DNA of 64,000 nucleotides from Bradyrhizobium sp. WSM1743 (lineage in GTDB: Bacteria > Pseudomonadota > Alphaproteobacteria > Rhizobiales > Xanthobacteraceae). The DNA is taken from contig NZ_AXAZ01000012.1 in the NCBI RefSeq assembly GCF_000473065.1, positions 62,001 through 126,000 of the forward strand. Direction: 5' to 3'. Within the stretch, counting starts at the first letter, position 1. Every line of letters starts with the position of its first letter. This document shows positions 1 through 7,157 of this stretch, in pieces. The notes beneath the pieces were generated by a model that worked only from the letters and a program-made list of their open reading frames with translations, did no database searches and was not told where the DNA came from. The position numbers and the translations under genes are program-made.

Positions 1-891
1 GGCATGTTCGAGCCGATCTGGAATCGCAACCATATCGACCACATCCAGATCACCGTCGAGGAGAGGCTCGGCGTCGGCCACCGCGGCGGCTTCTATGACG
101 CGACCGGCGCGTTGCGCGACATGGTGCCGAACCATCTGTTCCAGCTGATGTCGCTGGTGGCCATGGAGCCGCCGAGCCGTTTCGACGCACATTCGGTGCG
201 TTCCGAGAAGGCCGAGGTGCTCACCGCGATCCAGCGGCCGAGCCTGGAGGAAGCACTGAAGAGCTCGGTGCGCGCGCAATATCTCGCAGGCCGCATCGGC
301 GATAACGACATCCCGGACTATCGCAAGACCTCGGACGTCAAGCCCGGCAGCACCACGGAGACCTATGTCGCGCTCAAGCTGATGATCGACAATTGGCGCT
401 GGGCCGGCGTGCCGTTCTATTTGCGCACCGGCAAGGCGCTGGCGCACAAGCGCACGGAGGTGGCGATCAAGTTCAAGCAGGCGCCGCTGTCGATGTTCTC
501 GGGCACGGCGGTCGATCGCCTGTCGCAGAACTTCCTCACCATCGGCATCGCGCCGACCGAAACCATCGAGCTTCAGTTCAACGCCAAGGTCCCGGGTCCG
601 AGCGTCACCATCGACGGCGTCGAGATGAAATTCCGCTACGGCGACTATTTCCGGGCCGATCCCTCGACCGGCTACGAGACGCTGATCTACGACTGCATGA
701 TCGGCGACAACATCCTGTTCCAGCGCGCCGACGGCGTCGAGGCCGGCTGGCAGGCGGTGCAGCCGTTCCTGGACGCCTGGAAGAGCGCGGGCACCAACGG
801 CATCGAGACCTATGAAGCCGGCAGCGAAGGCCCGAAATGCGCCGACGAGTTGCTCCGGCGCGACGGGCGAAGCTGGCGGAAATACTTGTGA
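1..891 (+). CDS. zwf: Glucose-6-phosphate 1-dehydrogenase, C-terminal part (5' end outside window)
   Basis: Oxidises glucose-6-phosphate to 6-phosphogluconolactone with NADP in the cytoplasm, the entry to the pentose phosphate and Entner-Doudoroff routes. The frame is open from base 1, so about 296 C-terminal residues are present and the N-terminal NADP-binding half lies outside. Family landmarks seen: NHIDHIQITVEE at the start, GGFYDATGALRDMVPNH, then FYLRTGKAL. The stop (889-891) is shared with the GTG start of pgl in a GTGA overlap, which implies translational coupling. The following pgl and gntK genes fit a zwf-pgl operon. Confidence 0.95.
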   Translation, partial: GMFEPIWNRNHIDHIQITVEERLGVGHRGGFYDATGALRDMVPNHLFQLMSLVAMEPPSRFDAHSVRSEKAEVLTAIQRPSLEEALKSSVRAQYLAGRIGDNDIPDYRKTSDVKPGSTTETYVALKLMIDNWRWAGVPFYLRTGKALAHKRTEVAIKFKQAPLSMFSGTAVDRLSQNFLTIGIAPTETIELQFNAKVPGPSVTIDGVEMKFRYGDYFRADPSTGYETLIYDCMIGDNILFQRADGVEAGWQAVQPFLDAWKSAGTNGIETYEAGSEGPKCADELLRRDGRSWRKYL

Positions 892-1637
892 CTGCGGCCG
901 GCCAGCCGAAGCTGATCGTCGAAGCCGACGCCGACGCGCTTGCCCGCGCCGCGGCCGAACGGGTCATGGCGCGGATCGCGGCCAATCCCGGACGGATCGC
1001 GATCTGTCTCACCGGCGGCTCCAGCCCGAAGAAGCTCTATCAATTGCTCGGCAGCGAGGCCTTCCGCGGCAGGATTCCATGGGACCGCGTGCACTGGTTC
1101 ATCGGCGACGAGCGCTTCGTGCCCGAAAGCGATCCCCTCAACAACATGGCGGTCGCGCGCGCGGCGTTTCTCGACCGCCATGCGCCCGCCGGCCATATCC
1201 ACCCGATTCCCACCACGGCTGAAAATCCCGATGCCGGCGCTGAAGCCTATGCACGCGAGCTGCAGGCCTTCTATGGCACAGACCAGCTCGATCCGGGACG
1301 CCCGCTCTTCGACCTCGTTCTGATGGGCGTGGGGCCCGACGGCCACACCGCCTCGCTATTTCCCGGTTATCCCGAGATCGAGGAGACTCGACGCTGGGTC
1401 GTCGGCGTCGCCAAAGCCAATGTCGCGCCGTTCGTGCCGCGAGTCTCGCTCACCCTGCCCGTTCTGGCCTCCTGCCGCGAGATGCTGTTCGAGATTGCCG
1501 GGCACGACAAGCGGCCGATCTTGACGCGCCTCTTCAATGGCGAGAATCTGCCGGCCTTACGCGCGCGCTCGGATGGTGAGACTATCTGGCTGGTCGATAG
1601 GGCCGCGCTTCCGGAGGAAATTCGTGGGCCGCGCTGA
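888..1637 (+). CDS. pgl: 6-phosphogluconolactonase
   Basis: Hydrolyses 6-phosphogluconolactone to 6-phosphogluconate, the step directly after zwf. The 249-residue product has the expected family length and motifs: LTGGSSPKKLYQLL near residue 40, FIGDERFVP, and GVGPDGHTASLFP. The start was set at GTG 888 because it overlaps the zwf stop. The longer in-frame extension back to 837 lies inside zwf and shows no family similarity. The gene overlaps gntK by 14 bases at its 3' end. Confidence 0.95.
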   Translation: MTAAGQPKLIVEADADALARAAAERVMARIAANPGRIAICLTGGSSPKKLYQLLGSEAFRGRIPWDRVHWFIGDERFVPESDPLNNMAVARAAFLDRHAPAGHIHPIPTTAENPDAGAEAYARELQAFYGTDQLDPGRPLFDLVLMGVGPDGHTASLFPGYPEIEETRRWVVGVAKANVAPFVPRVSLTLPVLASCREMLFEIAGHDKRPILTRLFNGENLPALRARSDGETIWLVDRAALPEEIRGPR

Positions 1638-2154
1638 AGCACCTTGTGCATTGATTGTGATGGGCGTGTCGGGTTCGGGCAAGAGCACGGTTGCGAGGGC
1701 ACTCGGCGGGCGGCTCGGCTGGCGTTTCGAGGACGGCGACAGCTTTCATCCCGCCAGCAATGTCGAGAAGATGCGCGCCGGCCATCCGCTCACCGACGAA
1801 GACCGCTGGCCCTGGCTCAACGCCATCGCCGACGAGATCGCGCGGGTCTGCGGACGCGGCGAGCACGTCATCATCGCCTGCTCGGCGCTGAAGCACGTCT
1901 ATCGCGACGTGCTGCTGCGTGGTCGCGATGACGTCCGCTTCGTCTTCCTGAAGGGCACGAAGGAGCTGATCGCCGAGCGGCTCGCACGCCGCAAGGGCCA
2001 TTTCATGCCGCCCGAGCTGCTGACGAGCCAATTCAACACGCTGGAGCCGCCGGAGGCGGGAGAGCACGCGGTCACGGTCTCGATCGACGAGACCGTCGAA
2101 GCGATCGTGGACGGCATCGTGCGGCAGCTGAAACTGGGCGGCGCGAAACGCTGA
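1624..2154 (+). CDS. gntK: Gluconokinase
   Basis: Phosphorylates gluconate to 6-phosphogluconate using ATP, feeding the pathway fed by zwf/pgl. The 176-residue protein has a Walker A loop GVSGSGKST right after the first beta strand, then the gluconokinase signature around DGDSFHPASNVEKM, and CSALKHVYRDVLL further on. The start at GTG 1624 is supported by a strong Shine-Dalgarno GGAGGAAA at 1613-1620; ATG 1662 is a less likely alternative because it would lose the strand before the P-loop. It overlaps the end of pgl, so the three genes are probably co-translated. Confidence 0.92.
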   Translation: MGRAEAPCALIVMGVSGSGKSTVARALGGRLGWRFEDGDSFHPASNVEKMRAGHPLTDEDRWPWLNAIADEIARVCGRGEHVIIACSALKHVYRDVLLRGRDDVRFVFLKGTKELIAERLARRKGHFMPPELLTSQFNTLEPPEAGEHAVTVSIDETVEAIVDGIVRQLKLGGAKR

Positions 2155-2187
2155 GGCAAGAAACCTGATGAATTCCAAGGTCCTGCC

Positions 2188-3000
2188 ATGACGCAAATCT
2201 CACTCGTGGTATCCGACGTCGACGGCACGCTGCTGACCAAGGACAAGACGCTGACCGAGCGCGCGCGGAGCACGGTGCAGCGGCTGCACCGGGCCGGCAT
2301 CGGCTTCACCATCACCTCCAGCCGCCCCGCGATCGGCATGCGCTTCCTGATCGAGCCGCTGGCGCTGTGGCTGCCGGTCGGCCCCTTCAACGGCTCCTCG
2401 ATCATCGATCCCGAGATGAGGCCGGTCGAGCAGCACCTGATTCCCGCAGGCGCGGCCGAGCGGTCCCTGCGGATCCTTCGCGACTACGGCGCCGACATCT
2501 GGCTGTTCACCACCGACAAATGGCTGATCGACAATCCGCGCGGCAGCTACGTCGCCCACGAGCAGCACACGATCCGCGCCGACCCCAGCATTGTGACGGA
2601 TTTTTCGCCGCATCTCTCCAGCGCCTGCAAGATCGTCGGCGCCAGCGCTGATGCAGCAGGCCTGGAGCGCTGCGAGAAGGTCATGCAAGAGGCACTTGGC
2701 AGCGAGGCGATGGCGGTCCGCTCGCAGACCTATTATCTCGACATCACCCCGCCCGGCTTCAACAAGGGCACCTTCGTCGAGGCGATGGCCAAACGCCTCG
2801 GCATCTCGACCGACGCCGTCGCCACCATCGGCGACATGCAGAACGACCTCGCAATGTTCCGCGTCAGCGGCACCTCGATTGCCATGGGCAACGCCGCCGA
2901 CAACGTCAAGGACGAGGCGACGCATGTCACTGCGAGCAATGAGCAGGACGGCTTTGCCGAGGCGATGGAGATGATCTTGAAGCGGAATGGGGTTGGGTAG
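2188..3000 (+). CDS. Cof-type HAD-superfamily phosphatase
   Basis: A 270-residue cytosolic HAD hydrolase of the Cof/YbiV type. It has motif I DVDGTLLTKD (nucleophile Asp near residue 9), motif II TITSSRP, and motif III/IV GDMQNDLAMF with the two metal-binding Asp residues and GNAADNVK. Such enzymes dephosphorylate sugar phosphates or related metabolites; the substrate cannot be read from sequence. It starts 33 bases after gntK and is probably in the same transcript. A palindromic repeat follows. Confidence 0.88.
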   Translation: MTQISLVVSDVDGTLLTKDKTLTERARSTVQRLHRAGIGFTITSSRPAIGMRFLIEPLALWLPVGPFNGSSIIDPEMRPVEQHLIPAGAAERSLRILRDYGADIWLFTTDKWLIDNPRGSYVAHEQHTIRADPSIVTDFSPHLSSACKIVGASADAAGLERCEKVMQEALGSEAMAVRSQTYYLDITPPGFNKGTFVEAMAKRLGISTDAVATIGDMQNDLAMFRVSGTSIAMGNAADNVKDEATHVTASNEQDGFAEAMEMILKRNGVG

Positions 3001-3020
3001 AGCTGGCCGCGGACTCTCAA

Positions 3021-3137
3021 CCTCTCCCGCTTGCGGGAGAGGTCGCCGCGTAGCGGCGGGTGAGGGCTCTCTCCTCTCGGGGGCTCTCGCCCGCGGAGAC
3101 ACCCCCACCCAGCCCTCCCCCGCAAGCGGGAGAGGGA
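3021..3137. repeat. Palindromic intergenic repeat (CTCTCCCGC/GCGGGAGAG type)
   Basis: A perfect dyad at 3022-3041 (CTCTCCCGC, TT, GCGGGAGAG) is mirrored near 3117-3136 by a copy containing GCAAGCGGGAGAGGG. The two ends flank a GC-rich core. It lies between two converging genes, so its hairpins could also stop transcription from both sides. The form is typical of short interspersed palindromes in Bradyrhizobium-like genomes. Confidence 0.75.
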
Positions 3138-3160
3138 GCGCACCTCCCTCGGGGCGCTAG

Positions 3161-4957
3161 TCACTTCGACCGCTGCATCGCCGGCTTTTCACTCTTCAGC
3201 CTGGCCGCCGAGAGATTATGTGCGGTGTTGATCAGGGCGATGTGCGTCAGCGCCTGCGGAAAGTTTCCGGTCTGGCGCCGCGCCTCGGAATCGTATTCCT
3301 CCGCCAGCAGCCCAACGTCGTTCGCAATCCCAACGACACGATCGAACAGGACTTGCGCCTTGTCGAGGTCGCCCGACAGCACATAGGCATCGGCGAGCCA
3401 CAGGCTGCAGGCCAGGAACGCGCCTTCGAGCGGCGGCTGCTCCGCTGGCAGCTCGCGCGGATCGTGCCGCAGCACGAAGCCGTCGCGCATCAGGCATTTC
3501 TCGACGGAAGCAATGGTGCCGCGGACGCGCGGATCCGATGGCGGCAGGAAGCCGACGGCCGGCAACAGCAGCACGCTGGCATCGAGCAGTTTCGAGCCGT
3601 AGGATTCGACGAAGGCATTTTCCTCTGCATCGAAGCCGTTGTTGCAGACGTCGCGATGGATCGCCTCGCGCAGGGTGCGCCAATGCAGCAGCGGTGCCTT
3701 GAAGCCGAAGGTCTCGGCACTCTTGATGCCGCGGTCGAAGGCGACCCAGGTCATGACCTTGGAGAAGACGTAGTGTTTGGGCTGACCGCGACGCTCCCAG
3801 ATGCCGTGATCGGGCCGGTCCCAGATCTCGGCCAGATGATTGAGCACCGCGCATTCCAGCGCCCAGGACTGCTCGTCGAGCTGGAGCTTGACCATGCGCG
3901 ACTGGTGGAAGGCATCGATCAACTCGCCGTAGACGTCGAGCTGGAGCTGCGCGTGCGCGGCGTTGCCGACGCGCACGGGCTGCGCGCCTTCGTAGCCGCC
4001 GAGCCAGCCCGCTTCCCATTCGAGCAGCCGTCGCTGGCCCCAGATGCCATACATGATCTGCATGTTCGCCGGCGAGCCGGCGGCGGCGCGCAGCAGCCAA
4101 TTGTGCCAAGCCAAGGCTTCCTCGGTGTAGCCCGAGTTCATCAGCGCCAGCAGCGTGAAGGTGGCGTCACGCAGCCAGCAGAAGCGGTAGTCCCAGTTCC
4201 TGCTTCCCCCGAGCTTTTCCGGCAAGGAGGTGGTGGGTGCCGCGACGATGCCGCCGGTCGGGGCAAAGGTCAGCGCCTTCAGCGTGATCAGCGAACGAAT
4301 GACCAGATCCTGATAGTCACCGTCGCGGGCGCAGTGGCCGCACCATTCCTGCCAGAATCTTTCGGTTTCCGCGAGCGCGAGCTCCGGGTCGATCGGCCCG
4401 GGTGGCGGCAGATGCGAGGGACCATAGGTCAATACGAAGGGGATGGTCGCTCCGGCCGTCACCTCGAAGTCGGAAACCGTGGTCAGATTCTCGCCGCGGG
4501 ACTCGACCGGCGTGCGCAGCACGATCATGTCCTGGCCGGCAATTGCCATCAGGGAATGGTCGATCCGCCGCACCCAGGGAATGTCGGCGCCGAAGCCGAA
4601 GCGGATGACGAGCTCCATCCGCATCTTCACGGTGCCGCTGACGCCTCGGACCAGCCGCACGATGTCGGACGCCTTGCCGCGCGGCGGCATGAAATCGATC
4701 AGCGCGAGGGTGCCGCTCTTCGTCTCAAAACGCGTTTCGAGGATGAGGGTATTGCCGAGATAGCGCCGCGAGATTCGGAGCGCGTTCTCACTCGGCGCGA
4801 TCAGCCAGCGCCCGTTCTTGTGCGTGCCGAGGATGGCGGCAAAGCAGGCGTCGGAATCGAAGGCAGGCCAGCACAGCCAGTCGATCGAGCCGTTGCGCCC
4901 GACCAGCGCCGCGGTCTCACAGTCGCCAATCAGCGCATAGTCCTCGATCCTTTGCAT
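3161..4957 (-). CDS. Glycoside hydrolase family 15 protein (glucoamylase/trehalase-like)
   Basis: A 598-residue GH15 enzyme. The N-terminal domain opens with RIEDYALIGDCETAALV and GSIDWLCWPAFDS, and the (alpha/alpha)6 barrel carries NWDYRFCWLRDATFTLLAL, IMYGIWGQRRLLEWE and, near the C-terminus, GLLAEEYD followed by GNFPQALTHIALINTA. GH15 proteins of this type hydrolyse alpha-glucan ends or, in mycobacteria, trehalose. With trehalose and glucan genes on both sides either substrate is plausible. Start at ATG 4957 rather than the adjacent TTG 4960. It follows malQ by 33 bases on the same strand. No signal peptide is seen. Confidence 0.88.
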   Translation of the reverse strand: MQRIEDYALIGDCETAALVGRNGSIDWLCWPAFDSDACFAAILGTHKNGRWLIAPSENALRISRRYLGNTLILETRFETKSGTLALIDFMPPRGKASDIVRLVRGVSGTVKMRMELVIRFGFGADIPWVRRIDHSLMAIAGQDMIVLRTPVESRGENLTTVSDFEVTAGATIPFVLTYGPSHLPPPGPIDPELALAETERFWQEWCGHCARDGDYQDLVIRSLITLKALTFAPTGGIVAAPTTSLPEKLGGSRNWDYRFCWLRDATFTLLALMNSGYTEEALAWHNWLLRAAAGSPANMQIMYGIWGQRRLLEWEAGWLGGYEGAQPVRVGNAAHAQLQLDVYGELIDAFHQSRMVKLQLDEQSWALECAVLNHLAEIWDRPDHGIWERRGQPKHYVFSKVMTWVAFDRGIKSAETFGFKAPLLHWRTLREAIHRDVCNNGFDAEENAFVESYGSKLLDASVLLLPAVGFLPPSDPRVRGTIASVEKCLMRDGFVLRHDPRELPAEQPPLEGAFLACSLWLADAYVLSGDLDKAQVLFDRVVGIANDVGLLAEEYDSEARRQTGNFPQALTHIALINTAHNLSAARLKSEKPAMQRSK

Positions 4958-4990
4958 CAATGTCGTACGAGCCTGGGAAGCCCCGGCCTT

Positions 4991-6952
4991 TCAACTCCCG
5001 CCGGTCAGCGAACGTTCCCGCGTCGCGGCCTTCAAAGCCGCGAGATCGATCTTGGAGGCGATTTTGTCGAGCGCGACAGGAAGACGCTGGCGCCAGTTCG
5101 GATGCTCGTCGATCGTGCCGGGAATGTTGGGCTGGTCGATCACGCCGAGCAGGTCCTCCATGGACACCGCGAGCAGGCGCGAGGGCGTGCGCGACAGGAA
5201 GGCAAGCACCGAATAGAGGTCGTTGGCGCCGATGCCGTTCTGGCGCAGGATCTCGTCGAGCCTGCCGAGCGCATTCCAGCGCGCCTGGTCGTTCTCGCCG
5301 GGATCGAGCCCGAGCGAGCGTTTCATCCTGAGATCGCTGAAGGAGCGCCAGCCCGCATAGGTGCAGAGGTCATGCGTGTTCAGCGTGACCAGCGCGTTGG
5401 GCCGGTAGTGGTCGACATTGCGGAAATGGCCGGCATCGTCGCGCTCGAACATCATGACGAGATAGGACCAGATGCCGAAATCCTGCATCATCTCTCGGAA
5501 ACCTTCCGGCACGGTGCCGAGGTCCTCGCCAATCACGATGCATTTGTGGGCCGCGCTCTCTCGCACCACCGCGGCGAGCAGCGCCTCGAACGGCATCTGC
5601 ACATAAGCGCCGTTGTCGGGCTTGAAGCCGCGCGGCACCAGATAAAGCCGCTTCAAGCCGAGCGCGTGATCGAGCCTGATGGCGCCGGCATGGCGCATCG
5701 ACGCTGCGAGCATGTCGGCGAACGGCACGAAGGATTGCGCCTCGAGCCCACCGGCATTGAAGCCGGCGAGACCCCAGTCCTGGCCGATGGTGTTGAGCAC
5801 GTCGGGCGGCGCGCCGACGGCGAGATGGCGGGAAATCGCCGTCTGCTCGTTCCAGGCATCGAAGCCGTTGGACTGCACGCCGACGGCGACGTCGAGGTAG
5901 AGCCCGACCCGCATGCCGAGCTGACTGGCGAACTCCTTGGCGGCATGCAGCTGGCTATCGGCCGTCCATTGCACGAATTCGACGAACTCGACCTCGCGCT
6001 TATCAGGGCCATTGTGCAGCTCGGCGCATTTCGTCTCATCCGGCTGCTGCCATTCCGCCGGCCATTCCCACCAGGGCGCGGTGAAGCGATGACGCAGCAC
6101 CTCGAAGCAGGCAAAGCGGGACAACAGCGGCGCGCGGGCGGCGCGGAAGGCGTCAAACGCCTTGCGGCGCGCCTGGCTCGCGCTCGTCACGAAGCTGTTG
6201 AAGGCAGCGCGCAAGGCCAGCCATTTCAAAGCCGCCATGTCGGCATAAGGGACGCGATCACCTTCGCGTAAGCGGGCGGCCGTCGCGGCCGCGTCGGGCA
6301 CGAGGTCTGCCGAGAATTCGGGAATCGCCTCGACGTCGATATAGAGCGGGTTGAGGAAGAGCCGACTGTTGGGCGAATAGGGGCTGCAATCGGCCGGGTG
6401 GTCGTCGAACAGGACATGCAGCGGATTGAGCCCGACGCCGTCGGCCCCGAGCTGCTTGGCAAGCCTGACCAGCCCTGCGAGGTCGGTGAAGTCGCCGATG
6501 CCCCAATTGCGGTCCGAACGGACGCTGTAGAGCTGCACGGCAAGCAGCCAGCCGCGATCGAAATCGCCGCCGAAGGCGCGCTCGGGCGCCACGATCATCG
6601 GCACATCTTCCGTCGCGCCTTCGGCATCGGTCAGTGTCAAGCGGTGATACCCAGGCGCCAGGCCCGCGGGCCAGGCGATCACGGGCTCGCGCGTCTCGCC
6701 TTGCGCGATCACATTGCCGTTGCCGAGGATTTTCCATTGCAGCGGTGGCACGCCGATAGAAGCCAATTCCGTGCGCGGATGGCCCAGCGCACGCACCACG
6801 ACCGGCCCGCTGGCGAAGCGGTAGACCCGCTTCTCCGGCAGAGCCTCGAGGATGGATTTGAGCGCCTCGGGCGCGGTGACCCGCAGCTTGCCGAGGGCAT
6901 CGATGAATTCGGACTGAACGCCCTTGATCCGGGCTTGAGCTAAAAGATCCAT
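4991..6952 (-). CDS. malQ: 4-alpha-glucanotransferase (amylomaltase, GH77)
   Basis: Transfers maltosyl and longer units between alpha-1,4-glucans in the cytoplasm. The 653-residue protein has the GH77 order: LYSVRSDRNWGIGDFTDL, then RLDHALGLKRLYLVP with the nucleophile Asp at about residue 428, IVIGEDLGTVPEGF with the acid/base Glu at about 476, and NTHDLCTYAGW with the third Asp. The ATG at 6952 was chosen; a TTG 18 bases upstream is possible, and neither has a clear Shine-Dalgarno. It is divergent from the GlgE-like gene and sits upstream of the GH15 gene, so both strands here serve alpha-glucan metabolism. Confidence 0.93.
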   Translation of the reverse strand: MDLLAQARIKGVQSEFIDALGKLRVTAPEALKSILEALPEKRVYRFASGPVVVRALGHPRTELASIGVPPLQWKILGNGNVIAQGETREPVIAWPAGLAPGYHRLTLTDAEGATEDVPMIVAPERAFGGDFDRGWLLAVQLYSVRSDRNWGIGDFTDLAGLVRLAKQLGADGVGLNPLHVLFDDHPADCSPYSPNSRLFLNPLYIDVEAIPEFSADLVPDAAATAARLREGDRVPYADMAALKWLALRAAFNSFVTSASQARRKAFDAFRAARAPLLSRFACFEVLRHRFTAPWWEWPAEWQQPDETKCAELHNGPDKREVEFVEFVQWTADSQLHAAKEFASQLGMRVGLYLDVAVGVQSNGFDAWNEQTAISRHLAVGAPPDVLNTIGQDWGLAGFNAGGLEAQSFVPFADMLAASMRHAGAIRLDHALGLKRLYLVPRGFKPDNGAYVQMPFEALLAAVVRESAAHKCIVIGEDLGTVPEGFREMMQDFGIWSYLVMMFERDDAGHFRNVDHYRPNALVTLNTHDLCTYAGWRSFSDLRMKRSLGLDPGENDQARWNALGRLDEILRQNGIGANDLYSVLAFLSRTPSRLLAVSMEDLLGVIDQPNIPGTIDEHPNWRQRLPVALDKIASKIDLAALKAATRERSLTGGS

Positions 6953-7052
6953 TCGGCACGCAGCTTGCAAGCCATTGTTTGGCCAGGGGCATCGATTTTA
7001 ACGAGATCGCGGAAGAGGTTAGTCACGCGGTAACTCGCAAACTGCGCTTGCC

Positions 7053-7066
7053 GTTCCCGAGGGAAC
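7053..7066. promoter_or_regulatory. Back-to-back GGAAC boxes (possible divergent EcfG-type -35 elements)
   Basis: The 205-base region between malQ (minus) and the GlgE-like gene (plus) contains GTTCCC-GA-GGGAAC at 7053-7066, that is, one GGAAC box pointing each way. The general-stress sigma factor EcfG/RpoE2 of rhizobia uses a GGAAC -35 box with a -10 around CGTT 16-18 bases on. On the minus strand AGTT sits 17 bases away, while on the plus strand the match is poor (GCTTTC). A TATAAT lies at 7089-7094. The call is inference. Confidence 0.35.
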
Positions 7067-7157
7067 CAATGACACACAAGCGGCTTTCTATAATGGTACC
7101 AAGCGTGGGTTCCCGACAAGGGAAACGGGCTCCTGCTTTCTTGTCAATGGCATCACC

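Noticed and set aside
3022..3041. The palindrome as an attachment site or CRISPR-like unit
   Set aside because: There is no regular spacing, no repeats in tandem, and no integrase or cas gene. It is an interspersed palindrome.
3218..6271. A 1017-codon open frame on the plus strand
   Set aside because: It is antisense to the GH15 and malQ genes. Its translation has no recognisable family and a biased composition (many Arg, Ala, Gly, His, Gln), as expected from GC-rich codon mirrors.
7089..7094. TATAAT before the GlgE-like gene as a sigma-70 -10 box
   Set aside because: No matching -35 box lies 15-19 bases upstream, so it was mentioned but not listed as a promoter.
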